Assembly (NCBI RefSeq): GCF_000980895.1 | Contig: NZ_LAZX01000089.1 | Span: 1 to 64,000, forward strand | DNA: 64,000 nt | Direction: 5' to 3' | Source of the DNA: Sphingomonas sp. Ag1 | Lineage (GTDB): Bacteria; Pseudomonadota; Alphaproteobacteria; Sphingomonadales; Sphingomonadaceae | Part shown: in pieces, positions 18,275 through 29,735 of the stretch | How positions within the stretch are numbered: the stretch's first letter is position 1 | Layout of the letters: each line of letters starts with the position of its first letter | Notes under the pieces: generated by a model | What the model saw: only the letters and a program-made list of their open reading frames with translations | Databases searched by the model: none | Told to the model about the DNA's origin: nothing | Position numbers and translations under genes: made by a program

Positions 18275-18706
18275 ATGACCATCTTCACCATCGGTTATGA
18301 AGGGGTGACGATGGATGAGTTCATCGCCGCCCTGCACAAGGCGGGGGTGGAGCGGGTGATCGACGTGCGTGCCCTGCCGCTGTCGCGCCGGCCCGGTTTT
18401 TCCAAGTCGACGCTGGCGGCATCGCTGCAGGCGGCCGGGATCGACTATGTCCATCTGAAGGCGCTGGGGACGCCAAAGCGCGGGCGCGACGCGGCCAAGA
18501 AGGGCGACGTCGCGACGCTGCGCGAGGTCTATGACGATCAGCTGGCGCTGCCCGAGGCGCAGGCCGCGGCAGCGCAGATGCGGGCGCTGGCGGCGGAAAA
18601 GCCGAGCGCGCTGCTGTGTTACGAGCGTGATCCCTGCCACTGCCACCGCACCCTCCTGTTGCAGGAAGAGGGTGGGGGCGAGAAGGTGGTCGACTTGTAC
18701 GCCTGA
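18275..18706 (+). CDS. DUF488 family protein
   Basis: This 143-residue protein opens with MTIFTIGYEGVTMDEFIAAL and continues with VIDVRALPLSRRPGFSK, both hallmarks of DUF488. The conserved cysteine/histidine end LLCYERDPCHCHRTLL is present. The family is widespread and its biochemical activity is not settled; the fold suggests a nucleic-acid or nucleotide-related enzyme. The gene follows the NTF2-like gene by 31 bases and may be part of the same transcript. The gene after it converges from the other strand. Confidence 0.85.
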   Translation: MTIFTIGYEGVTMDEFIAALHKAGVERVIDVRALPLSRRPGFSKSTLAASLQAAGIDYVHLKALGTPKRGRDAAKKGDVATLREVYDDQLALPEAQAAAAQMRALAAEKPSALLCYERDPCHCHRTLLLQEEGGGEKVVDLYA

Positions 18707-18739
18707 ACCGGCGCGAGAGCAGGGTGATCGGTGCGGCGC

Positions 18740-19101
18740 TCAGCCCGTGACGGGCAGGCGCACCGCGCCGTCGTGATCGCGCTCCATCGGGCTGTAGGCG
18801 ACGACCGTGTCGAGCGTCATCGGGGCGTAGAGGTGGGGGAAGAGCTGCCCGCCGCGGCTCTCCTCCCAGCGGATCTTGTCGCCAAGCGCCTCGAGATCGA
18901 CGGCGGCAATGTGCAGGTCGTGCTGGCCAGCGAAATGCTTGTCCACCGTCTCGGTCAGCTGCGCGGCGGTGGAGAGGTGGATGTAGCCATCCGCCAGGTC
19001 CACCGGCGCGCCGGCGAAGGAGCCCTCATGCTCCAGCGCCGCCATCTGGTCGGCAGTCAGCACCTTGTACGCGGTCGTGATCTGAGCTGCCGTCGGGTCT
19101 G

Positions 19102-19105
<4 letters not shown>
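18740..19105 (-). CDS. DUF952 family protein
   Basis: This 121-residue protein contains the DUF952 core: AYKVLTADQMAALEHEGSFAG, DLADGYIHLSTAAQL and the hydrophobic HDLHIAAVDLEALGDKIRWE. Its C-terminus FPHLYAPM and VVAYSPMERDHDG is also typical. The biochemical function of the family is unknown. It begins with a 4-base overlap with the gyrA stop codon, so it is probably translated from the gyrA message. Confidence 0.85.
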
Positions 19106-21888
<2,783 letters not shown>

Positions 21889-22002
21889 AACGCTACTTTC
21901 GGGTTAGGAATTCTGGTGCCCCCGCTCTAGGCCGGCGCAACAGAAATGTCACGCGCGCGTACGGGCGCGCAGGGGTGGTGCAAAGGCCGCGTCGGAATGC
22001 GG

Positions 22003-22659
22003 TCAGGGCGCGATCTCCGCGCCGTCCCAGGCGAACAGCCGGCCGCTGTCCTGCGGCTTCAGCCCGTCGATCACGTCGAGCAACTGCACCGCCGCGCGAT
22101 CCGGCTTGAACAGGTCGCGTCCGGCCTGCTGGAACGGTTTGGACAGCCGGGTGTCGACGGTGCCGGGGTGGAGGCCAACGACGATGCCGCGGTCGTTGCG
22201 GCGCTTGTCCTCGATCCCAAGCGTGCGGATGAGCTGGTTCAGCGCGGCCTTGCTGGCGCGATAGCCGTACCAGCCGCCCAGCCGATTGTCCGAGATGCTG
22301 CCGACCCGCGCCGAGAGGAAGGCGAGCACCGAACGCCCCTGTTTTGGCATGACCGGCAGGAAGTGCTTGGCGACCAGCGCGGGGCCAATGGTGTTGATCG
22401 CATATTGGCGCGCAAGCCACGCGGGATCGAGCGCGGCGATCGACTTTTCCGGGCCGTCATCGCCATCGTGCAGGATGCCGGTGGCGACGATCACCAGTTC
22501 TGGGGCGCCGGCCGCGGCGGCGGCAGCGGCAACCGTCGCCTCGTCGAGCAGGTCCAGCTCGGGCCGGGCAAAGCGGCGGACGACCGCGCCTTCTTCTTCC
22601 AGCGCGTCTGCGAGCGCCCGTCCGATGCCGCCGCTTGCGCCAATGATTGCCGTTTTCAT
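22003..22659 (-). CDS. Short-chain dehydrogenase/reductase
   Basis: This 218-residue Rossmann-fold protein begins MKTAIIGASGGIGRALADAL, with the GASGGIG dinucleotide-binding motif (residues 7-13). The catalytic YxxxK is in WYGYRASKAAL (about 137-141), with the preceding Ser in FLSARVGSIS. NTIGPALVAKHFLP gives the conserved Asn region. The C-terminus with GLHPGTVDTRLSKPF and SGRLFAWDG matches the CsgA/cell-cell signalling-like atypical SDR subgroup. The substrate is unknown. I chose the ATG at 22657-22659 because the glycine motif follows at the usual distance. Confidence 0.9.
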   Translation of the reverse strand: MKTAIIGASGGIGRALADALEEEGAVVRRFARPELDLLDEATVAAAAAAAGAPELVIVATGILHDGDDGPEKSIAALDPAWLARQYAINTIGPALVAKHFLPVMPKQGRSVLAFLSARVGSISDNRLGGWYGYRASKAALNQLIRTLGIEDKRRNDRGIVVGLHPGTVDTRLSKPFQQAGRDLFKPDRAAVQLLDVIDGLKPQDSGRLFAWDGAEIAP

Positions 22660-22783
22660 GAAGAAACGGCTAGGCGTGCAAATCATTACGTTCAATGTCC
22701 GTTCAGCGCGCTTTCTTGATGGAGCGACGAGAGGGCACTAAGCGTCTATTCAAGTGTTCACGCCTCAAAGGAGAGCAGTTTTC

Positions 22784-24079
22784 ATGAAGAGCATTTCCCG
22801 CGTCGCCTTTGCGGCGGCGCTTATGGCCGGTGTAGCGGGCGTTGCCGTGTCGACCCCGGCCGTCGCTCAGAAGAAGAATGAGCAGAAGGGTGGCGGCCCG
22901 TCGCTGAAGCTCAGCAAGGACGTGCAGAATGCCGCCGCCGCCGCGCAGACCGCGATCGGCGCGAAGGACTTTGCCGCCGCCGCGACCGCGCTGAGCACTG
23001 CGCAGGCTGCCGCGAAGAGCGACGATGATCGCTATATCGTCGCCGCGCTGCAGCTGCAGAGCGAGGCCGTGAAGATCCAGGACGCACGTGCCGCCAACCA
23101 GCAGGTCAACGAAGCGGGCCTGAAGGCGCCGCTCGAAGCGCTGATCGCCAACCCGAAGACCCCGGCGGTCGACGTGGCGAAGTACAATTACCAGCTCGGC
23201 ATCATGGCGGCGAACGCCAAGGACAATGCCGGCGCGATCAACTATTTCCAGCGCGCGCAGCAGCTTGGCTACAATGATCCCAACCTGCCGCTGCAGATGG
23301 TCAAGCTGAAGATGGATTCGGGCGACGTGGCCGGCGGCGCCGCGGAGCTGGAGAAGGCAATCGACGCGCAGGTCGCGGCCGGCCAGAAGCCGAGCGAGGA
23401 CCTGTACAAATATGCCATCGCGCAGACCAACAAGAAGCGCATGGGCCCGCAGACGGCAAACTGGATCAAGAAGTGGGTCGTCGCTTACCCGAGCGCCAAG
23501 AACTGGCGTGACGGCATCGTCACCTATGGCATGACGCAGCAGAGCGCGGTCACGCTGGACAAGGGGCAGAAGGTCGACCTGTATCGCCTGATGCGTTCGG
23601 CCAAGGCGCTGGCCGACCAGTATGACTATGAGACCTATGCGCAGTGGACCTATGACCTGGGCCTGCCGCACGAGACCAAGGCAGTGCTCGACGAAGGCAA
23701 GGCATCGGGCAAGATCCCGGCGAACAGCCAGTCGGCCAACGACCTGATGCGAGTCGCCAACCAGGCGATCGCCAGCGAAGGGTCGCTCGCGCCGGTCGAA
23801 GCAAAGGCCAAGGCGGGCGCCAACGGCCGCATCGCGCTGAACACGGGTGACGCGTACCTGGGCATGGGCAACTATGCCAAGGCGATCGAACTGTATCGCG
23901 TCGCGCTGCAGAAGGGTGGCGTCGACGCGGACGTGGTGAACACCCACATCGGCATCGCGCTCGCCAACTCGGGCGACAAGGCTGGCGCCAAGGCCGCCTT
24001 CGCCGAGGTGAAGACCGCGCCGCGCACCGACATTGCGTCGCTGTGGTCGGTCTACCTGGACAACCCGCCGACGGCCTGA
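22784..24079 (+). CDS. Periplasmic TPR-repeat protein
   Basis: This 431-residue protein has a clean signal peptide (MKSISRVAFAAALMAGVAGV, cleavage near PAVAQ-KKNEQ) and helical repeats of TPR type throughout. Examples are the segments AKYNYQLGIMAANAKDNAGAINYF and NTGDAYLGMGNYAKAIELYR near residue 350. TPR repeats bind other proteins; no partner is evident. AAAGGAGAGCAG before the ATG at 22784 is a good ribosome binding site. A strong terminator follows at 24102. It is monocistronic and divergent from the SDR gene. Alphaproteobacteria commonly encode such exported repeat proteins of unknown role. Confidence 0.82.
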   Translation: MKSISRVAFAAALMAGVAGVAVSTPAVAQKKNEQKGGGPSLKLSKDVQNAAAAAQTAIGAKDFAAAATALSTAQAAAKSDDDRYIVAALQLQSEAVKIQDARAANQQVNEAGLKAPLEALIANPKTPAVDVAKYNYQLGIMAANAKDNAGAINYFQRAQQLGYNDPNLPLQMVKLKMDSGDVAGGAAELEKAIDAQVAAGQKPSEDLYKYAIAQTNKKRMGPQTANWIKKWVVAYPSAKNWRDGIVTYGMTQQSAVTLDKGQKVDLYRLMRSAKALADQYDYETYAQWTYDLGLPHETKAVLDEGKASGKIPANSQSANDLMRVANQAIASEGSLAPVEAKAKAGANGRIALNTGDAYLGMGNYAKAIELYRVALQKGGVDADVVNTHIGIALANSGDKAGAKAAFAEVKTAPRTDIASLWSVYLDNPPTA

Positions 24080-24101
24080 TCCGCGCGGATTGACCATATG
24101 G

Positions 24102-24130
24102 AAAGGGGCGGCCGAGGCCGCCCCTTTTTT
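24102..24130 (+). terminator. Intrinsic terminator after the TPR gene
   Basis: AAAGGGGCGGC (24102-24112) pairs with GCCGCCCCTTT (24117-24127) around a CGAG loop, and the T-run extends to 24130. Confidence 0.92.
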
Positions 24131-24177
24131 GTTGCGTGTGTGGTCCGGTGAAAGCGTGGGTTCGCTGGCGTCGGGCG

Positions 24178-24657
24178 CTACTCCACCTCATCCTCGATCA
24201 CGATCGGTACGCCCGGCTGCGCCTTTGCCGTGCGGATCGTGAGCGAGGATTTCACGCTGGCGACGTTGGGGGCCGCGGTGAGATGCGTCGTCAGGATGCG
24301 CTGGAAGGATTCCAGGTCCGAGGCGACGATCTTCAGGATGAAGTCGATCTCCCCGTTCAGCATGTGGCATTCGCGTACCTCGGGAATGCCCGCCACGTGC
24401 CGTTCGAAGGCTGCCAGGTCGTGTTCGGCCTGGCTGCGCAAACTGACCATCGCGAAGACGGTGATCGGGAAGCCGAGCAACGCGGGTTCGCAATTGGCGT
24501 GATAGCCGCGGATCACCCCCGCCTGTTCCAGCGATCGCACCCGACGAAGGCATGGCGGGGCGGTCAGCCCGACCTTCTCCGCCAGGTCAACGTTGGTCAT
24601 CCGGCCATCTTCCTGGAGCAGTGCGAGGATCCGCCGATCGATCCGGTCAAGCACCAT
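24178..24657 (-). CDS. Lrp/AsnC family transcriptional regulator
   Basis: This 159-residue regulator has an N-terminal winged helix-turn-helix (residues 1-60: LDRIDRRILALLQEDGRMTN, then LAEKVGLTAPPCLRRVRSLEQAG). A C-terminal RAM/ligand-binding domain (about 70-145) carries the typical VRECHMLNGEIDFILKIVA. Lrp-type proteins respond to amino acids and control their metabolism or export. The target here is not evident, because the neighbour downstream on its own strand is the converging TPR gene and the upstream neighbour is divergent. The ATG at 24655-24657 is used; an in-frame start 15 bases earlier is possible. Confidence 0.93.
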   Translation of the reverse strand: MVLDRIDRRILALLQEDGRMTNVDLAEKVGLTAPPCLRRVRSLEQAGVIRGYHANCEPALLGFPITVFAMVSLRSQAEHDLAAFERHVAGIPEVRECHMLNGEIDFILKIVASDLESFQRILTTHLTAAPNVASVKSSLTIRTAKAQPGVPIVIEDEVE

Positions 24658-24838
24658 GCGCGCTTTCCGCACGCAGCTTTTCTATCAAGAACATGCCCGG
24701 TCCTATAGTTTAGTTGCGTGAGAACGCAATTGTCTCACCGTATGACAAGTGTGTGATTCTGTTGCTTGCGATCATCACCGTGTAGGGTAGGAGGCAAGTG
24801 ACGCGGCGGTTGGTCGCTGCGACGAGACGGGGAAGTGT

Positions 24839-26506
24839 GTGCGGTTCGACGATAGTCTCAAGACTGTGTTGGCTGCGGATTCCTCCACCGCGTTCGGCGC
24901 GCAGGCGACGTTCCGCCAGCTTGCCGACCTGATCGCCCGGGGCAGGGTGCAGCCCGAAGCGGAGACGATCGGCCGCTTGCGGGCATTGCGCGGCCTGGTT
25001 CCGGCCGCCGTGCGCGCGGCCGCGGCCCGCAGCCTTGCGCTGGGCCAGCCACCGGCCGAACTGGTCGCCTTCTTTGCCGACGACGCGCCCGAGATTGCAT
25101 CGGCGGCGCTGCGCGCGGCGCAGTTGCCGGCCGAGGGATGGCTGGCGATGATCCCGCAGCTGGGGCCGGTGGGTCGGGCGGCGCTGCGCCGGCGCGACGA
25201 TCTGCCGGCGAGCGTGGTCCGCGCGCTGGAGGCATTCGGATCGACCGATTTCTCGCTTGGATATGATGGCGCGGCGATCCCGGCGGACGAGACGGTTGCG
25301 GCCTTGCCGGCCGGGGCCGCTGAGGTGGCCGAGCTGAACGAGGTCGTGCTGGATCTGCCCCCGCCGCCCGAGCCGCGCGACACCGGCGGTTTCGAGATTT
25401 CCGAGCTCGTTGACCGGATCGCCAGTTTCCAGCGCGCGCGCGGGCCGGTGAAGCCGGCGCCGCGGCTGCGCGTGGTGGACACGTTCCGCTTCGAAACCGG
25501 GCCCGATGGGGTCATCAGCTGGACCGACGCGATGCCGCGCGGCGCGCTGGTCGGCCTGTCGTTGATGCTGCCGGGCAGCGGCACGGCGCAGGTCGATGGC
25601 GTGGTGAGCAGCGCGATCCGGGCGCGCACCAGTTTCACCGATGCGCGGTTGTCGCTGGAGGGCGGGGCGGCGCTGGCGGGTGAGTGGCGATTGTCGGCGA
25701 CGCCGCTATTCGACCACGGCACGGGTCGCTTTGCCGGCTATCGCGGCAGCGCGCGTCGCCCGCGGCTGGACGAGCGCGCGCCGCCATCCAAGGGTGAAGG
25801 CAATGTCGAGGGGCTGCGCCGGCTGGTGCACGAACTGCGCACCCCGACCAATGCCATTGCCGGTTTCTCCGAGCTGATCGAATCGCAGCTGCTGGGGCCG
25901 GTCGCGCCGGTGTATCGTGAGCGGGCGGCGGCGATCCGCAGCCTCGCGGCGGACCTGATCGCGGCGATCGAGGACCTGGATCTCGCCGCGCGAATCGAGG
26001 GCGATGCGTTGCAGCTGCGCCCGGCGGCGGTGGTGCTTGCCCCGGTGCTGGAACGGATTGCGGCAGACCTGCAATCGCTGGCGACGATGCGCGGCTGCAC
26101 GCTGACGATCGCGCCGATGGACGCCGCGATCGCCGTGGCATGCGACGATCGCGCCACGGAGCGGCTGCTGGGCCGCTTAATCGGGACCATCGTGTCGGCG
26201 GCGCAGCCGGACGAGGCGATCACCGTGACGGCAGGCGCCTCGGGGCTTCATACCTCCCTGGTGTCGGTGACGCTGCCCCGCGCGCTGGCCGACCTGTCCG
26301 AGGACGAACTGCTGACGCTGGATGCGGAGCGTGAGGCGGAACTGCCCGGCGCGCCGCTGCTGGGCACCGGCTTTGCGCTGCGGCTGGTGCGCAATCTGGC
26401 GGCGAGCCTGGGCGGGCAGATGATGATCACGGCCGACCGGATGGTGGTGTCGCTGCCCGCAGCGGCGGCCGGCACGCTGGGGCAGGCGGCGACCCACAAG
26501 GGGTGA
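24839..26506 (+). CDS. Soluble HisKA-type histidine kinase-like protein with degenerate ATPase motifs
   Basis: This 555-residue protein begins at a GTG. There is no membrane helix. The N-terminal half (1-150) is Ala-rich and helical with HEAT-like character, and a middle region (195-300) resembles a sensor domain. The H-box RLVHELRTPTNAIAGF (about 322-337) carries the phospho-acceptor His. The ATPase half keeps a G2-like GTGFALRLVRNLAASLGG, but the N-box Asn is replaced (RLIGTIVSAA) and no clear DxGxG is present. It may therefore be a weak or inactive kinase. The stop overlaps the next gene (GTGA), and no response regulator is adjacent. Confidence 0.75.
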   Translation: MRFDDSLKTVLAADSSTAFGAQATFRQLADLIARGRVQPEAETIGRLRALRGLVPAAVRAAAARSLALGQPPAELVAFFADDAPEIASAALRAAQLPAEGWLAMIPQLGPVGRAALRRRDDLPASVVRALEAFGSTDFSLGYDGAAIPADETVAALPAGAAEVAELNEVVLDLPPPPEPRDTGGFEISELVDRIASFQRARGPVKPAPRLRVVDTFRFETGPDGVISWTDAMPRGALVGLSLMLPGSGTAQVDGVVSSAIRARTSFTDARLSLEGGAALAGEWRLSATPLFDHGTGRFAGYRGSARRPRLDERAPPSKGEGNVEGLRRLVHELRTPTNAIAGFSELIESQLLGPVAPVYRERAAAIRSLAADLIAAIEDLDLAARIEGDALQLRPAAVVLAPVLERIAADLQSLATMRGCTLTIAPMDAAIAVACDDRATERLLGRLIGTIVSAAQPDEAITVTAGASGLHTSLVSVTLPRALADLSEDELLTLDAEREAELPGAPLLGTGFALRLVRNLAASLGGQMMITADRMVVSLPAAAAGTLGQAATHKG

Positions 26507-27582
26507 GCAGCGGCGCCGCGAAAGGCTGGCGCGTACCGCCGCCGCCGCCAGCCGATTACATTGCATGGCCCCCGTCATTCGGCCGCCGGTTCATGGTGTT
26601 CGTCGATACCGAGGAGGAATTCGACTGGTCGGCGCCGTTCAGGCGCGACGCCATTGCGGTCGAGGCGATCACGGCGTTGCCCGACATGCACCGTCGCCTT
26701 GCCGACCACGGGGTCGCGCCCTGCTATCTGTGCGATTATCCGGTGGCGACCAGCGCGGCGGCGATCGATACGCTGCGCGGCCTGATCGCCGATGGGCGCA
26801 GCACGATCGGCGCGCAGCTGCATCCCTGGGTCAATCCGCCGCATGACGAGGCGCCGAGCGGCTGGGCGTCCTTTGCGGGCAACCTCGATCCCGCGCTGGT
26901 CGCGGCGAAGGTCGACCAACTGACCGCCGCGATAACGGCCGCGTTCGGGGCGCAGCCGCTGGCGTTTCGCACCGGGCGCTACGGCCTGGGGCCCGGCATG
27001 CCCGCGCTGCTGGCGGCGCGCGGCTATCGCGTCGAGACATCGATGCGCGCGCTGCATGACTATAGCGCCGCCGGCGGGCCGGATTTCAGCGCCATCGGCA
27101 GCGCTGCCTTTCGCCTGGCGCCCGAGGGGTTGATCGAGGTGCCGCTGACGACGCGCTATATCGGCGCGCTGCGCCGGGGCGGGGGAGCATTGCACCGGTT
27201 GGCAGGCAGAATACCGCGTGGCCGCGGCGTGATGGCGCGAACGGGGCTGTTGTCGCGCGTGCCGCTGTCGCCCGAGGGCGTGTCGTTCGGCGAGGCAGCG
27301 GCCGCGGTGCGCGAGGCGGTGGCGGCCGGCGAAAGACTGCTCACCTTTTCCTTCCATTCGCCAAGCCTGGTGCCGGGGAACACGCCCTATGTGCGCGACG
27401 CGGCAGGGCTGGCGCGTTTCCACGGCTGGTGGGACGACATGCTCGCGTTGCTGGAGCAGATGGAGGTGCGGCCGGTCAGCCTGACCGAGCTGATCGCGGC
27501 GGCGGACGATGCGGCACCACGCGGGCAGCATCGCCGGTCTGGGACAGAATGTCCAAGTGACCGGGGCGGGCAGGGTCGCTAG
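26503..27582 (+). CDS. WalW-like polysaccharide deacetylase-fold protein
   Basis: This 359-residue protein begins at the GTG that overlaps the kinase stop. FMVFVDTEEEFDWSAPF (about 30-46) provides the Asp-containing metal-site motif. AQLHPWVNPP (near 104) supplies the His pair region, and LAFRTGRYGLG and TFSFHSPSLVPGNTPYV complete the NodB-like barrel. The call follows the WalW subgroup of deacetylases. It would act on N-acetylated or other carbohydrate substrates, but the substrate is unknown. Its translational coupling to a soluble histidine-kinase-like protein is conserved-looking and suggests a shared signalling or envelope role (inference). Confidence 0.72.
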   Translation: MSSGAAKGWRVPPPPPADYIAWPPSFGRRFMVFVDTEEEFDWSAPFRRDAIAVEAITALPDMHRRLADHGVAPCYLCDYPVATSAAAIDTLRGLIADGRSTIGAQLHPWVNPPHDEAPSGWASFAGNLDPALVAAKVDQLTAAITAAFGAQPLAFRTGRYGLGPGMPALLAARGYRVETSMRALHDYSAAGGPDFSAIGSAAFRLAPEGLIEVPLTTRYIGALRRGGGALHRLAGRIPRGRGVMARTGLLSRVPLSPEGVSFGEAAAAVREAVAAGERLLTFSFHSPSLVPGNTPYVRDAAGLARFHGWWDDMLALLEQMEVRPVSLTELIAAADDAAPRGQHRRSGTECPSDRGGQGR

Positions 27583-27674
27583 CAGCCGGGTGACAAGGAT
27601 CGGCGACGCCATGCCCGCGGACGGCAGGACCCCTGCCACCGGCACTCTCGGCCGCGCCGACGCGAGGAGTTGCA

Positions 27675-28160
27675 ATGACCCATCGATTTGCGCTGCCCCT
27701 GATCATGGCCTTCGCCAGCCTGTCGCTGCCGGCGGCGGCGCAGGATGTGCGCAAGGGTGACATCACCATTTCCCAGCCATGGTCGCGCGCCACGGCGCCG
27801 CGCGCCACCGTCGGCGCAGGCTATGCCCAGATCCGCAATGGCGGAAAGACGGCCGACCGGCTGATCAGCGTGTCAACGCCGCGGGCCGCGCGCGTCGAAC
27901 TGCACAGCATGACGACCGAGAATGGCATCATGCGGATGCGACCGCTGAGCGGCGGCATTGCGCTGGCGCCCGGCGCGACGATCGCGCTGGCGCCCGGCGG
28001 TAACCACATCATGTTCATGGGCCTGACCGCGCCGCTGAAGCAGGGTGAGCGCGTGCCCGCGACGCTGCGCTTTGCCAAGGCGGGAGAGGTGAAGGTGGTC
28101 TTCACCGTCCGCGCCGCTGGTGCCGCCGCGCCGGCGCATCCGCATGGAGGCCATCAATGA
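27675..28160 (+). CDS. Periplasmic copper chaperone PCu(A)C
   Basis: This 161-residue exported protein has a signal peptide with cleavage near LPAAA-QDVRK. The PCuAC domain carries the copper-binding H(M)x10MRM pattern: His in VELHSMTTENGIMRMRPL (about 76-93) and a later His-x-Met in GGNHIMFMGL. A His-rich tail HPHGGHQ may bind further copper. The family delivers Cu(I) to the Cu-A or Cu-B site of cytochrome oxidase. GAGGAG lies 8 bases before the ATG at 27675. It overlaps the SCO gene by 4 bases, forming a copper-delivery operon. Confidence 0.93.
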   Translation: MTHRFALPLIMAFASLSLPAAAQDVRKGDITISQPWSRATAPRATVGAGYAQIRNGGKTADRLISVSTPRAARVELHSMTTENGIMRMRPLSGGIALAPGATIALAPGGNHIMFMGLTAPLKQGERVPATLRFAKAGEVKVVFTVRAAGAAAPAHPHGGHQ

Positions 28161-28759
28161 CCCGCCCTCGCATCCGCACCACGCATGTCACGGCGTTGCT
28201 GGCCGCGGCGCTCGCGCTGGGGACGGCGGCCTGTTCGTCGCCGGCGCCCGTCAAGGCTGACGAGGCGGCAGCGCAGAACGCGCCGGGCGGCGCCTTTCGC
28301 CTGGTGGATACCAGCGGCAAGACCGTCACCGAGCAGACGTTGAAGGGGAAGCCCTACGCGATCTTCTTCGGCTTCACGCGCTGCCCCGACATTTGCCCCA
28401 CGTCGATGAACCGCATGGCGTTGCTTCACCAGAAACTGGGCGCGGACGGGGACAAGATGAACATCGTCTTCGTCTCGGTCGATCCCGAGCATGACAAGAG
28501 CGAGGATATCGCGGGCTTCCTGTCGATGTTCGACGCGCCGGTCATCGGCCTGACCGGGGAGCCGGCCGAGCTGAAGCGGATGGAGGAAGCGTACAAGATC
28601 TATGTCGAGCGCGTGCCGCTGCCCAATGGCGATTACACGATCGATCATACTGCGCGCATCCTGCTGTTCGATCGCAACGGCGAGTTCGCCACCACGATGG
28701 ATGCCGCCGAGCCTGAGGACCGGGCGCTCGATCGGCTGCGAAAGCTGATCCGTGCTTAG
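28157..28759 (+). CDS. SCO1/SenC family copper-binding protein
   Basis: This 200-residue thioredoxin-fold lipoprotein has the lipobox in LGTAAC (Cys about 27). The copper/redox motif CPDIC is in FTRCPDICPTSMNRM (about 74-88). A conserved His (DYTIDHTARILLFD, about 166) completes the copper site. SCO proteins help load Cu-A of cytochrome c oxidase. The upstream PCuAC gene overlaps by 4 bases and the next gene by 8, so the three are an operon for copper handling in the periplasm. Confidence 0.94.
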   Translation: MTRPRIRTTHVTALLAAALALGTAACSSPAPVKADEAAAQNAPGGAFRLVDTSGKTVTEQTLKGKPYAIFFGFTRCPDICPTSMNRMALLHQKLGADGDKMNIVFVSVDPEHDKSEDIAGFLSMFDAPVIGLTGEPAELKRMEEAYKIYVERVPLPNGDYTIDHTARILLFDRNGEFATTMDAAEPEDRALDRLRKLIRA

Positions 28760-29252
28760 GTGGGTGTTTCCGGCGCTGGCGCTGCTGCTCGCCGGCTGCG
28801 GGATCACCAACCCCGTGGTCGAGGAGCGCCGGGTGCGTGAGGCGACAGAGGCGCATTTCGGCAGCCCGCTGGCACCGATCGACGTCGGGCCGATTGTGGT
28901 GAGCGGCAACCATGCGCTGGCCGATTGGACACAGGGTGACTTTGGCGGCCGGGCGCTGTTCGAAATGGGCGACTATGGCTGGCAGCTGCTGCTGTGCAGC
29001 GGTGATTCGATGCGCAATGCCAGCAACCTGAAGCGCGCCGGCGTACCCGATTTCAACGCGACCTATATCGCCGATGAGCTGGCCAAGGCGGAATTGTCCG
29101 TCCCGGCCGAGCGGCTGGCGCGGATGAAGCGCTTCGTCGGGACGGCGGCCGATCATGAGGAATATCTGCGCTCGCTGGGCGAGGGGCAGGGCGCCGCCGG
29201 GACGGCGCCGTCGGATGGGCCCGAAGTGCGCGCAAATGCACCAAAGTCCTGA
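28752..29252 (+). CDS. Copper-operon lipoprotein (copper uptake system-associated type)
   Basis: This 166-residue protein starts at the GTG at 28752, inside the end of the SCO gene. It begins LRWVFPALALLLAGCGITNP, a lipoprotein signal with lipobox LAGC. The rest (ALADWTQGDFGGRALFEMGDYGWQLLLCSGD) matches the small lipoprotein family often found next to SCO and PCuAC genes and named for copper uptake association. A conserved Cys is in LLLCSGD. No catalytic function is known. Position and overlap imply co-expression with the two copper chaperones. Confidence 0.75.
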   Translation: MLRWVFPALALLLAGCGITNPVVEERRVREATEAHFGSPLAPIDVGPIVVSGNHALADWTQGDFGGRALFEMGDYGWQLLLCSGDSMRNASNLKRAGVPDFNATYIADELAKAELSVPAERLARMKRFVGTAADHEEYLRSLGEGQGAAGTAPSDGPEVRANAPKS

Positions 29253-29373
29253 GGTTTGTGCAACAAAATGTAATGTTACCGGCGCTTGATATTTTGGCCC
29301 CAGGAATTAATTTCAACCGTGCGGACCGGGCCCCTCTGGCGCTCGTCTCAGGACGAACGTGATGTCGGACCGC

Positions 29374-29430
29374 ATCGGGTTAGCTCGATGTAGGCCTGAG
29401 TCTGCCTCTTAACATCATCGCTGACCCGAT
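29374..29430 (+). promoter_or_regulatory. Structured leader ahead of the YdcH-like gene
   Basis: Bases 29374-29384 (ATCGGGTTAGC) pair with 29420-29430 (GCTGACCCGAT) over 11 positions with one G-T pair. The stem ends 27 bases before the TTG start of the small gene. The 200-base gap from 29253 to 29457 holds no gene that I can see. A leader-mediated control is possible but untested. Confidence 0.35.
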
Positions 29431-29457
29431 CGTTCAATCTTTGATTGGAGAGAGGCG

Positions 29458-29631
29458 TTGAGTTTCCTTCGTTATAAATTGACCCAGTTGCATGCGCGGC
29501 TGGATGAGCAGATCCGCACCGAATTGACGCGACGCGCACCGGACGCCTTCCGCCTGCTGCGTCTGAAGTGGCTGCGGCTGCAGGTGAAGGACCGACTTCA
29601 CGCCATGGCCTGGCAACCACAGGCGGCCTGA
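29458..29631 (+). CDS. Small YdcH/DUF465-like protein
   Basis: This 57-residue protein starts at a TTG (29458) with GGAGAGAGG just upstream. It reads LHARLDEQIRTELTRRAPDA followed by RLLRLKWLRLQVKDRLHAM. The spacing of L..LH..LD..I, a proline-Asp turn and LK...L..KD.L is the helical hairpin pattern of YdcH/SlyX-like DUF465 proteins. These are abundant small cytoplasmic proteins of unknown function in proteobacteria. No ATG alternative exists in the frame, and the good ribosome binding site supports the TTG. Confidence 0.7.
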   Translation: MSFLRYKLTQLHARLDEQIRTELTRRAPDAFRLLRLKWLRLQVKDRLHAMAWQPQAA

Positions 29632-29735
29632 TCCGCCAATTTTCCCACTGACGAGCGGCGGCGACGACGCCGCGCGATGCGGTTCGCGCGCCGACCCGGT
29701 CGGCGGCCGCTCGCCTTTACCTTTCAGGAACGATC

